Assembly: GCA_013299105.1 (NCBI GenBank)
Contig: JAAFJY010000003.1
Coordinates: forward strand, 278,279 to 342,278
Length of the DNA: 64,000 nucleotides
Origin: Chitinophagales bacterium
GTDB taxonomy: Bacteria > Bacteroidota > Bacteroidia > Chitinophagales > Saprospiraceae
Direction of reading: 5' to 3'
The position numbers and the translations under genes are program-made. Under the pieces are notes generated by a model that saw only the letters and a program-made list of their open reading frames with translations, did not search any database and had not been told where the DNA came from. Below, in pieces: positions 26,820 to 34,478 of the stretch. Numbering within the stretch: the stretch's first letter is position 1; every line of letters begins with the position of its first letter.

Positions 26820-27851
26820 TCAAATCTTGATTTGGGCGAGTAATTCTGCTACCAAATCGGACAAGCGCATGGAAGCACAGGCAATTTGTTGATCGGCGGC
26901 ACCGTAATAAATGTAGAGGGTATCACCAAACAAGGCTGCGCCACTCGGAAAACACACGTTGTTGACTTCCCCGTGGATCTCGTATTCCTTGTCTGGCGAA
27001 AAAAGCGGCTTTGGTAAGCGAGCAAGCTCAATGGCTGGGTTCTTCAAGTCCAACAAAGCCGCACAGGCTACATATTTGTACCCATCTGAAGTATCGTGAA
27101 CGCCGTGGTAAATGATCAACCAACCGTGTTGGGTTTCGATGGGTGGGCAACCGGCACCGAGGTAACTGATTTCATGGCGATGTTGAGGCTCCAAAAGCAA
27201 ATGTTCTTGGAAATGCAGGAAATAGTCTTCCCAAAAAGCGCCATTTAATTCAGAGAGGTCATGTACTGCTGTGATCTGGATGTCGGGTTTGATCCGGTGC
27301 AGGAAATAAAATTTTCCATCAATCCTACGGGGAAAAAAAACCAGATTTTTGTCCCATATCAAACTTTTTTTGTGTTTATCCCGTCGGTCTGTATGGGGAA
27401 CGTTGTATCGATTGTACTTTTCGTTGAGTGGGGTCTTACTTTCTGCCAAGTGTTTGAAATCGTTATAGACCATTCGGGGCGTAAGGATCCCTTTTTTCTC
27501 AAAGTAGGGCAATTCTTCTGTGATCGCATAGGCACCAAGTGCATTAACGCCGTCGAATGCGGTGTAAGTCAGGTAATACCATCCATCGATTTTTACCAAA
27601 CGTGGATCTTCCACGCCTTGCGACTCATAATCTCCCTGCGGAAAAAGCACGGGCTGTTCGTAGCGTTCAACCACGGTAAGCGGCCCTTCCAAACGGCAAT
27701 AGCCGATTGTAGAATAATTGCCTTTACGCACCGCACGGTAAAAAAGGTGGAGGGTATTGCCTTCGCAAATAACGGCGGGGTTCAATACTCCGGCGTTTTC
27801 AAAACCGAAATCGGTTTTTTCGAGGATGACCCCGTGTTTGGTTACGTCCAT
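26820..27851 (-). CDS. Glycoside hydrolase family 130 (mannoside phosphorylase/mannosidase)
   Basis: 343 residues of the five-bladed beta-propeller GH130 family. Seen in order: NPAVICEGNTLHLFYRAV, the catalytic Asp82 in VEDPRLVKIDGWYYLTYT, FFPRRIDGKFYFLHR, IIYHGVHDT, and IYYGAADQQIA near the end. GH130 members phosphorolyse or hydrolyse beta-mannosides (beta-1,4 and beta-1,2). Phosphorylases need two Arg and a His for phosphate binding, which I did not resolve, so the subtype is open. First gene of a probable two-gene operon with the glycosyltransferase fusion. Confidence 0.88.
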   Translation of the reverse strand: MDVTKHGVILEKTDFGFENAGVLNPAVICEGNTLHLFYRAVRKGNYSTIGYCRLEGPLTVVERYEQPVLFPQGDYESQGVEDPRLVKIDGWYYLTYTAFDGVNALGAYAITEELPYFEKKGILTPRMVYNDFKHLAESKTPLNEKYNRYNVPHTDRRDKHKKSLIWDKNLVFFPRRIDGKFYFLHRIKPDIQITAVHDLSELNGAFWEDYFLHFQEHLLLEPQHRHEISYLGAGCPPIETQHGWLIIYHGVHDTSDGYKYVACAALLDLKNPAIELARLPKPLFSPDKEYEIHGEVNNVCFPSGAALFGDTLYIYYGAADQQIACASMRLSDLVAELLAQIKI

Positions 27852-27931
27852 TTTGGTTTAAATCGGAACACAGGTCACTTTAAATATTGGAGGTAAGCTT
27901 TTCAGCCTCACCACGGATTCTAAAACGCTGG

Positions 27932-28111
27932 TTAATCTTTTTTACCCTTGCTTTTCTTAGGATCGGCTTTGGGAAGAAAAACATCTAGGGAGTGGTTTTT
28001 ATCTAATTCACTTTTGCCTTCGGATTTATATGCAGATGTGGCTTTGATTTTACCCGCAGATCGGTCAGCAGGTGCTTTTTTGTGGTTTTTACTTCCTTTG
28101 TCTTTGCTCAT
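27932..28111 (-). CDS. Small Lys-rich protein
   Basis: The start at 28111 (MSKDKGSKNHKKAPADRSAG) gives 59 residues; the longer frame to 28222 begins with an unlikely Cys-rich stretch. It is strongly basic, with Lys-rich ends and no hydrophobic segment. Similar short KGSKNHKKAP proteins occur in Bacteroidota; function unknown, possibly nucleic-acid binding. Upstream of GH130 on the same strand. Confidence 0.6.
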   Translation of the reverse strand: MSKDKGSKNHKKAPADRSAGKIKATSAYKSEGKSELDKNHSLDVFLPKADPKKSKGKKD

Positions 28112-28716
28112 TTTTGTGAATTTTATGATTGTCCTGCCAGTCCCTTTTGTTAAGAATAAGGTGAAGCATAAACAGAATCTTGTGCAAAGATCGGGGTAAA
28201 AAGGCTTGGAACTCTTACACAATCCCTGAAAAAAATTACAGGATTCACAGGTGCTTAGGGAGCGTAAAAAAATAAGGTGGACGGATTTGGGGTTAGTGAA
28301 AAAAGAAAAGCAACTGACTGGAAGGATTTGTATTCTTTTTTGCTAAACCTAAAAAGCAAATATGTCCACCTTATTTTAGCTCAAATACTTAGTGACAAGC
28401 CACGAATAAACCTTTCCAATTCGCAACTGTATACTTTATAGATTATGCCCTCGCTGTGCGAGGCCATTTTTAGCACGCGGATAAAATTAGGTGTGAGTGT
28501 GTTTGTTTGGGTGTGAGTGTGTGTGAACCCCGTTTCCAATTAGGTAAAGTCGATAGATTCTGATCGAAGCCCCACACTCGAACTCACACTTACACACGAC
28601 ACACCCATTCTTGCGGATTTCCAGCATGACGTTGACCATGACGTTGACCATGATGTTGACAGCATGATCTGATCAGGAATCATAAAAATTGGAAACGTTT
28701 ATTTTTGAACCGTTAC
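28112..28716. other. Gene-free stretch made of two inserted repeat elements
   Basis: About 605 bases. It holds hairpin element A2 (28255-28392) joined end to end with element B1 (28388-28720); the two share the CTTAG junction. Between 28112 and 28254 is the leader of the small basic gene. Part of B1 is a run of TGTGAGTGTG-like and ATGACGTTGACC-like motifs. Confidence 0.7.
28255..28392 (+). mobile_element. Long-hairpin repeat family A, copy 2
   Basis: 138 bases from TTAGGGAGCGTAAAAAAA to TTTTAGCTCAAATACTTAG. Internal arms AATAAGGTGGACGGATTTG / CAAATATGTCCACCTTATT are complementary apart from a few positions. Its right end overlaps the left end of element B1. Confidence 0.85.
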
Positions 28717-28720
28717 TTAG
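28388..28720. mobile_element. Inverted-end repeat family B, copy 1
   Basis: 333 bases bounded by imperfect ~36-bp inverted ends: left CTTAGTGACAAGCCACGAAT..., right complement CTAAGTAACGGTTCAAAAAT..., both continuing AAACnTTTCCAATT. The interior has a CCTCGCTGTGCGAGG stem, GTGTGAGTGTG runs and three tandem ATGACGTTGACC-like 12-mers (28624-28665). The right end supplies the TAA stop of the AraC-type gene at 28717. Confidence 0.75.
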
Positions 28721-29256
28721 ATTCCTTCAAGTCCGGACAAGCGTTTGATTTTCAATTTTTTAAAATGAGAAGGTGTCAAGCCAGTTACTTTTTTAAATTG
28801 GTTGGACAAGTGCGCTGCGCTGCTGTAATTGAGCAAATATGAAATTTCAGTCAGGTTTAACTCACCATATAGGATCAATTCCTTCACCCGTTCTATTTTG
28901 TGGGCAATGATAAAGTGCTCAATGGTTGTTCCCACCACTTCCGAAAATAAGTTGGAAAGGTAGGTGTAATCGTAGTGCAATTTTTCGGCGAGGTGATTGG
29001 AAAAATTTATTTTGAGTGGTGATTCGGCGTGATGCACCCTTTCGATGATTTCGGTTTTGATGCGCTCAATCAGGATTGCCTTTTTATCGTCCATGAGTTC
29101 CAGGCCCGACTTTCGCAGCGTTTGCTGGAGTTGCTTAACTTGTTCTGCTGATAGGTCTTGTAAAAGTTCTACCTCACCCAATTCCACAATGGCATGTGGA
29201 AACCCCATATCTTTTAACGCCGCTTTTACAACCATTTTGCAGCGCAGGCTTACCAT
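28717..29256 (-). CDS. AraC-family helix-turn-helix regulator, short form
   Basis: The start at 29256 (MVSLRCKMVVKAAL) gives 179 residues. The frame extends to 29415, but that part reads antisense through the displaced photolyase fragment and cannot be ancestral. The C-terminal ~100 residues are the AraC DNA-binding domain with two helix-turn-helix units (LAEKLHYDYTYLSNLFSEV; LTEISYLLNYSSAAHLSNQF, then KKVTGLTPSHFKK). The N-terminal ~70 residues are helical with no known ligand domain. Its stop codon lies in repeat element B1. Target genes unknown. Confidence 0.8.
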   Translation of the reverse strand: MVSLRCKMVVKAALKDMGFPHAIVELGEVELLQDLSAEQVKQLQQTLRKSGLELMDDKKAILIERIKTEIIERVHHAESPLKINFSNHLAEKLHYDYTYLSNLFSEVVGTTIEHFIIAHKIERVKELILYGELNLTEISYLLNYSSAAHLSNQFKKVTGLTPSHFKKLKIKRLSGLEGI

Positions 29257-29362
29257 GTATTTGATGTATATTTTCACTATTAGATCAGAACAGGGGAGAA
29301 GGCCAAAAGGTTTTAGCCCTGCGCTGCATTGTCGGGTAGGGGAGGCAAAGAACTTGTATTGA

Positions 29363-29463
29363 GCTGGGTGCCTGAATATGGCACTGCGGCCTACTCCAAG
29401 CCCATTGTAGATCACGCTTTTGCCCGCGAACGTTGCCTGGCTACTTACAAGGCGGCTTTAAAG
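29363..29463 (+). pseudogene. Displaced fragment of photolyase 3' end
   Basis: 101 bases matching 24332-24432 with one mismatch, cut off from any photolyase start. It encodes the last ~34 photolyase codons in the plus direction but is not translated sensibly. Its right border lies inside the coaE 3' end: the coaE stop codon (29458-29460) is made of the fragment's sequence. Confidence 0.9.
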
Positions 29464-30051
29464 GGGGAGGGTTAGCACCTGCCGATGAATCTCATAAACC
29501 TGCTGGATCAGTGAATGTTCCCCATCGTTGTGGATGAGGAAATCGGCCCTTTTGATTTTTTCTTCCTCCGGCATTTGCTGGGCGATCCGCTTCTCAACTG
29601 CCTCTCGCTCCACTTGGTCACGTGCCATCACACGTGCGATTCTCACTTCCAGCGGTGCCGTGACCACGATGATTTTATCTAGGGTCTTGTAACTGCCACT
29701 TTCGTACAACAAGGCAGCTTCCTTTAAAGTGTAAGGGCTGTTTTGTTCGGCTTGCCATTTCAGGCCATCTTTTCCTACTGCGGGATGGACTAGGGCATTG
29801 AGTTGGGCCAACAAATCGGGCTGGCCAAAAGCAAGGGTGCTGATCAATTGGCGGTTCAGGCTGCCGTCTTCCAGGTAAGCTTCTGCTCCAAAAAGGGCTT
29901 TGATGCCCGCAATCAAGTCCGGGTCCTGGATCATGAGCCACCTGGCCCGCTCATCGGCATAGTAAATGGGGATGCCAAGAGCTGAAAAAATGTGACAAAC
30001 AGTGGTTTTCCCGCTGCCGATTCCTCCGGTGATGCCTAGGTGTAGGGACAT
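29458..30051 (-). CDS. coaE: Dephospho-CoA kinase CoaE
   Basis: 197 residues of standard length. P-loop GITGGIGSGKTT (6-17), then IFSALGIPIYYADERARWLM, LNALVHPAV and EAALLYESG with the expected Asp and Arg positions; late RVMARDQVEREAVEKRIAQQ is the lid region. It phosphorylates dephospho-CoA in the last step of CoA synthesis. The final codon or two and the TAA come from a photolyase-derived fragment, so the natural C-terminus may have been altered slightly. Confidence 0.92.
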   Translation of the reverse strand: MSLHLGITGGIGSGKTTVCHIFSALGIPIYYADERARWLMIQDPDLIAGIKALFGAEAYLEDGSLNRQLISTLAFGQPDLLAQLNALVHPAVGKDGLKWQAEQNSPYTLKEAALLYESGSYKTLDKIIVVTAPLEVRIARVMARDQVEREAVEKRIAQQMPEEEKIKRADFLIHNDGEHSLIQQVYEIHRQVLTLPL

Positions 30052-30302
30052 ATGGTCAGTATATTTGTGGGGTGGAGTTGAGAAGAAGTTGAGATGAAGT
30101 TGAAAGGTTGAAATGTTGAAGGGTTGAAAAGTAGGGATTTCAATTGATTCTTCCGACTGGACGCTGGTTCACGGTCTCTTGACCGGAACCACCATCCACG
30201 CCTTTTTAACACATAAACGAAATCCTACTCAAAACCACGACAACCAAAGTCTTTACGCCCCGTAATATCCTATTTTTTGGCCACAATTTTACCTCAAAGC
30301 CG

Positions 30303-31130
30303 ATGCAATTCTTGCGATTTTTTGCTCAAGTGCTGCTCGTTTTCCTGCTCACCGCCATCAGCCAGGTAGGTGGCTTGATTTACCTTTTGCACCTGATTTT
30401 TTGGCGGGTTTTGGCAAAAAAACTAGAAAATGGCTGGCAAAAATGGCTGCTCAGGTGGAGTAGTTTTGTGCTGTTTTATGGCTTGTTTTGCGCTTTTGTG
30501 GTGCCACTATTGGCGAGCATTACTGGTCGGGTGCCCTTGCCCCTTGGGAAAAACGGGCTACTGCTGCCCTTGCATTTCGGTACCGTCATTCTGAATCGGC
30601 ATTACGTCAAGCCTGCTTTGAAAACGGCAGCGACCGAGGCTGTACTTGCCTTGCAAAAGCGATTTCCAGGCACCCAAGTCAACTATTTGGATGCCAATTT
30701 TCCTTTTTTTGATGAGTTTCCGTTGTTGCCCCACCTGAGTCATGACGATGGTGAAAAGCTGGACCTGGCTTTTTTGTACCTCGATGCAAAAACAGGTTTG
30801 CCGTCCACTCAAGCCCCATCTCCAATCGGCTACGGCGCGTGCGAAGGCCCCTTGCCCCATGAAAACAACATGCCCAAAACCTGCCAACAAAAGGGCCATT
30901 GGCAGTACAACCTTTTGCCAAGACTGGTTTCACAACGCAAGAAAAAAGCCTACCTTTTCGACGAAATCCGCACCAAGGCTTTGGTTCAAGCCTTCGTTCA
31001 GCACCCTCAAATCCGCAAAATCTTCATCGAGCCGCACTTGAAATCGCGCTTGGGCTTCAACGCTTCCAAGGTCCGTTTTCACGGCTGCCAGGCAGTGAGG
31101 CACGATGACCATTTGCATGTGGAGCTGTGA
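30303..31130 (+). CDS. Membrane-anchored LAS/MepA-like metallopeptidase candidate
   Basis: 275 residues. Two N-terminal membrane segments (~8-36 and ~50-72) precede a soluble domain. That domain contains His147 in LSHDDGEKLDLAF, giving H-x6-D with Asp154, and near the C-terminus RHDDHLHVEL with His270-x-His272, while IRKIFIEPHLKSRLG lies between. H-x6-D plus H-x-H is the zinc site of LAS-type peptidases such as penicillin-insensitive murein endopeptidase MepA. I infer a peptidoglycan-cutting enzyme at the inner membrane. I do not recognise a named family for the fused form. Confidence 0.6.
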   Translation: MQFLRFFAQVLLVFLLTAISQVGGLIYLLHLIFWRVLAKKLENGWQKWLLRWSSFVLFYGLFCAFVVPLLASITGRVPLPLGKNGLLLPLHFGTVILNRHYVKPALKTAATEAVLALQKRFPGTQVNYLDANFPFFDEFPLLPHLSHDDGEKLDLAFLYLDAKTGLPSTQAPSPIGYGACEGPLPHENNMPKTCQQKGHWQYNLLPRLVSQRKKKAYLFDEIRTKALVQAFVQHPQIRKIFIEPHLKSRLGFNASKVRFHGCQAVRHDDHLHVEL

Positions 31131-31453
31131 AGGGGAGGCGTGTTCTATCTTTTCGAGCTTTAGTGTTTTTGGCCGACATTGAGGATTTTTAGTGAAGGGC
31201 TTGTTTTTGTTACTTTGAAATCTTGAGTTCGTAAGGCAGGCTCAATAATCTAGCGCAACAGGGGCGGAGTTTTGCATGTTGTGAGGAGATTATCCCCAAA
31301 TCTCCACCCAATTGGAACTCCCTGCCCAAAATTCCCCAGGCACAAATCACCGCAAAAGGATAATTTCGCGGCAACGTGTAAAGGATTCAAGATCAATAAA
31401 AAACCAACAACAATGCCTGGGGTCTACCAGCTAAACTCCAAAACCCAAGCCAA
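31131..31453. other. Gene-free stretch
   Basis: 323 bases between the peptidase candidate and the helicase stop (convergent genes). I see no gene, terminator with T-tract, or copy of the repeat families found elsewhere. Confidence 0.4.
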
Positions 31454-32785
31454 CTATGCTACTCGCAATACCTCAATTTTATACTTGGCTCCTTTCATTT
31501 TTTCACCTTGAATCTTTTCCAACACCGTGCCGACCGAGCCTTTTTTCACCGCCACGAACGACATGTAATCCAACAATTCAATTTTACCAATCTCCTCTTT
31601 TTGCAATTCTCCTTTTTTGGATAAAAACCCCACGATGTCCGTTTTGCTCAACTTGTCCTTTTTGCCTCCACTGATGTACAGCGTGACCCACTCCGCAAGT
31701 GGTGGCGGTGGTACGTTTTCAGGCAAATCAAACAGTGGTGGCATGCCTGGGAGGTATGCTGGCAGGTTTTTATCTGGATTGAGGATCAAAAAAGCCGTAC
31801 CCTCGTTGTGCATTCGGGCCGTTCGTCCATTGCGATGGTCAAAATCCGCGCCTTGATAGGGAAATTCAAAATGGATGACATTTCTGATTTCGGGGATGTC
31901 AAGTCCCCTGGCTGCTAGGTCAGATGCGACCAAAACCACTGTGCTGCTGTTGCGAAACTGCACCAGGGCTTTTTCGCGGTCCAACTGTTCCATTCCACCA
32001 TGAAAAAAAGAGCTTTGCAGCCCCAAATCGTTCAGCCCGCGCACCACGCGTTCGGTGGATTCGCGTTGGTTGCAAAAAATCAAAGTCTGGGCATTCCCTA
32101 AGGCACAAAGCAATTGATAAAGCGTCTGAATGCGGTCATTGTTTTTGACCAAAACGGCTTTGACCAGCAAGCCATCAGTAGATTTGTCCTCAGTACTTGT
32201 ATAATCCAACACAATGGGCGCAACGATGCCCGTAAATTTTGGAATGCTTTGCTCATTGCTGGCCGAAACAAGGATTCTTTTTTCCAAATGAGGAATTTCT
32301 TCGATGATTTGGGCCATTTGTTCCTGAAAACCCATCGACAAGCACTTGTCAAATTCATCTAAAACCAGCATGTGCAGGTTTTCCAATCCAAAAGACTTGC
32401 GGTGCAAGTGTTCAATGATGCGCCCAGGCGTTCCGACCAATAGTGCGGGTGCTTGGCTTAGGTTGCGGATTTCAGTTTGAATCGGGTGGCCGCCGTAACA
32501 AGTATTGACTTTGTAGCCCGTCCCCATTTTTTGCCATACCCGCTCAATTTGAATGGCCAATTCGCGGGTGGGCGACAACACCAAGCACTGCACCCCAGTC
32601 TGGTCGGGCCGCAACAGGTTTAGGATCGGCAGCAGAAAAGCCAGGGTTTTGCCTGACCCGGTAGGGGCCAAGAGGATGAGGTTGGGCTCGGTTGGAATAT
32701 TTTCCAAAGCCTGTTCCTGCATTTCGTTCAGGGAATGAATACCCAGGTTGGCAAGGGTAGTTGACAGTGACAGTTGTGTTTGCAT
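31454..32785 (-). CDS. dbpA: DEAD-box RNA helicase with DbpA-type RNA-binding tail
   Basis: The start at 32785 gives 443 residues. Motifs: APTGSGKT (40-47), PTREL, GTPGR, DEFD (143-146, a variant of DEAD), SAS (174-176, variant of SAT), ASDLAARGLDIPE and HRNGRTAR. The last ~75 residues are a DbpA RNA-recognition fold (LYISGGKKDKLSKTDIVGFL ... SFVAV), which in Escherichia coli DbpA binds 23S rRNA hairpin 92. A 50S ribosome-assembly role is inferred. The motif II variant is unusual for a DbpA. Confidence 0.85.
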   Translation of the reverse strand: MQTQLSLSTTLANLGIHSLNEMQEQALENIPTEPNLILLAPTGSGKTLAFLLPILNLLRPDQTGVQCLVLSPTRELAIQIERVWQKMGTGYKVNTCYGGHPIQTEIRNLSQAPALLVGTPGRIIEHLHRKSFGLENLHMLVLDEFDKCLSMGFQEQMAQIIEEIPHLEKRILVSASNEQSIPKFTGIVAPIVLDYTSTEDKSTDGLLVKAVLVKNNDRIQTLYQLLCALGNAQTLIFCNQRESTERVVRGLNDLGLQSSFFHGGMEQLDREKALVQFRNSSTVVLVASDLAARGLDIPEIRNVIHFEFPYQGADFDHRNGRTARMHNEGTAFLILNPDKNLPAYLPGMPPLFDLPENVPPPPLAEWVTLYISGGKKDKLSKTDIVGFLSKKGELQKEEIGKIELLDYMSFVAVKKGSVGTVLEKIQGEKMKGAKYKIEVLRVA

Positions 32786-32844
32786 GGGGTGCAAGATAGG
32801 GATTTTAGTTATGAGTTATGAATTATGAGTTGGGGGCTCGCTGG

Positions 32845-33032
32845 TAAGTGACAAGCCACGAATAAACCTTGCCAAATCGCAACTGCGTACTTTATTAACG
32901 ATGTCCTCGCTGCGCGAGGCTATTTTTGGAACACGGATGACACGGATTAAGCGGATTTACACGGATTTCCAGCATGACGTTGACCATGACAATTAAAAAA
33001 TTGGTAAGGCTTATTTTTGAACCGTTACTAAG
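32845..33032. mobile_element. Inverted-end repeat family B, copy 2
   Basis: 188 bases, a shorter relative of B1. Left TAAGTGACAAGCCACGAATA, right complement CTTAGTAACGGTTCAAAAAT, both continuing with AA(A/G)CCTTNCCAA. It keeps the CCTCGCTGCGCGAGG stem and one ATGACGTTGACC motif. Confidence 0.75.
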
Positions 33033-33225
33033 CTTTTACCAATTCAAAACCAAACCGTGTTAATGAGTGCTAAAGATTCCCAGAAAACGCCCCAGCTAGC
33101 CTCCTTAATCATGTGCCGCATCTCTTATGTAGGCTGTCGAAAATCTGGGCTCTTATTTGGCTTCAAGTGTTGCTTCAAAACGAGTTTGTTTTGGTCATCA
33201 AGGTCTAAGACTTTTTTGAGTTATG

Positions 33226-33376
33226 TAAGGGTGCATAAAAAAATAAGGTGGATAGGTTTGGGTTTAGTGAAAAAAGGTCACTACCAGTTTAAACAAGTGG
33301 ATGAAAGGAAGTTGTGTTCTTTTTTGCTAAACCTCAAAAACAAAGATGTCCATCTTATTTTAGCTCAAATACTAAG
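33226..33376 (+). mobile_element. Long-hairpin repeat family A, copy 3
   Basis: 151 bases, the longest copy; an extra segment of about 12 bases lies in the loop. Left TAAGGGTGCATAAAAAAA, right TTTTAGCTCAAATACTAAG. Arms GTGGATAGGTTTG / CAAAGATGTCCATC and GGTTTAGTGAAAAAAGG / TTCTTTTTTGCTAAACC. Confidence 0.85.
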
Positions 33377-33450
33377 TCAAAAATTCAGGCTTCGCAAATC
33401 CAAAATTCACCTTAAGTTTATATCTAGGCCAACGGGCCCCCAGCTAGTTT

Positions 33451-34398
33451 CTACGCATCTTCCCCCCGAAAATACAAGCTTTCAATCTTGGCATGAATGG
33501 TGTAAATCGATTGCAAAGTCTTGTTGATGAAAGGCTGTAACTCGCCTTCTACTTGCTCATAATCCAGCTTACTGAATTCGCTCAACATTTCTTTGATCAT
33601 GGCTTTGGGTTGTCCTTGTGCAGTATCGTTGTCGGTACCCAAGTGCTTGAGGAAATAGCGGATTTGTTGCAAGTTAAAATGGATGGAACGAGGTGATAAT
33701 TCATTGAAAACCAAAAATTCGATGACATTTTTCTTCTCAGGAGCAGCCTTGTAGTATTTGCGATTCATGTCAAACGCTTCGAGCAATTTGAGCAGGATGG
33801 CGTAGCTGTAATTTTCCATTGCGCTGTCGTTTTCACCATTGCTGGCTCGGAAAATATCGTACATTTTGCAGCTGATGGCCCTGGCAATTTGAGCAGCGCG
33901 CTCCAAGTGGATACCCAGGCGAATCAGGGCCCAGGTCTCGTCGTGGGTCAACGTAGCATCAACGTAACCACGGATCAGGGCGCAATGCTCTTCGGCCTTG
34001 GTCGTAAAGTCGAAAAGGCCCTGGGTTTTGAAATAGTAAGGATCGTAATCGCGGGCAAAAATATAGTAGCGATTGATCATGAGCCACAATTCCGAAGAAA
34101 TGGCGTTGCGCATACTGCGACCATTCTCGCGCGCCAACGTGAGGTTACTCAATAAGGAAAGCGGCTGGTCGGGGCTCAAGATCACATCGTAGAGCAGTTG
34201 TTGCTCGTCCCATTTTTCCACTTTGTCGATGGGCATACCAGCCAAATTGGCTATCGAACTGAGCACAAAACCCAGGTTTTGACTAAATGGCGCATCTTGG
34301 CTGGTGAAATATTGCACTTTGGTAAAGCGGGCCAGGTGTTCCGTCCTTTCCAGGTAACGGCCCATCCAATACAATGAGTAAGCAACGCGTGCAAGCAT
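33451..34398 (-). CDS. Alpha-E domain protein (DUF403)
   Basis: The ATG at 34398 (MLARVAYSLYWMGRYLERTE) gives 315 residues; the frame from TTG at 34407 adds three. The family hallmark is the all-helical start SLYWMGRYLERTEHLARF, then RENGRSMRNAISSELW. COG2307/DUF403 proteins occur almost always beside a circularly permuted ATP-grasp protein and a transglutaminase, and are predicted to work with them in peptide-like ligation or modification. It is downstream of the ATP-grasp gene by 80 bases, same strand. Confidence 0.88.
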   Translation of the reverse strand: MLARVAYSLYWMGRYLERTEHLARFTKVQYFTSQDAPFSQNLGFVLSSIANLAGMPIDKVEKWDEQQLLYDVILSPDQPLSLLSNLTLARENGRSMRNAISSELWLMINRYYIFARDYDPYYFKTQGLFDFTTKAEEHCALIRGYVDATLTHDETWALIRLGIHLERAAQIARAISCKMYDIFRASNGENDSAMENYSYAILLKLLEAFDMNRKYYKAAPEKKNVIEFLVFNELSPRSIHFNLQQIRYFLKHLGTDNDTAQGQPKAMIKEMLSEFSKLDYEQVEGELQPFINKTLQSIYTIHAKIESLYFRGEDA

Positions 34399-34478
34399 AA
34401 ATAACAATTGTAATTTTTAAACATCGGTCTGCTGAGTGAGTCCTTCTTTTCAACCTTTCAACTCTTCAACCTTTCAAC

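Larger units (their letters stand above)
32786..33450. other. Gene-free stretch packed with repeats
   Basis: 665 bases. In order: GAGTTATGA-like direct repeats (32811-32835), element B2 (32845-33032), a ~190-base segment shared in degenerate form with 39895-40000 (GGAAAACGCCCCAG and TTCAAGTG..TGATTCAAAA-like blocks), hairpin element A3 (33226-33376), and a tail similar to 40276-40350. No gene is supported here. Confidence 0.7.

Noticed and set aside
29257..29415. Extended N-terminus of the AraC regulator
   Set aside because: The extra codons read through an antisense photolyase fragment and the gene-free gap; ATG at 29256 is adequate.
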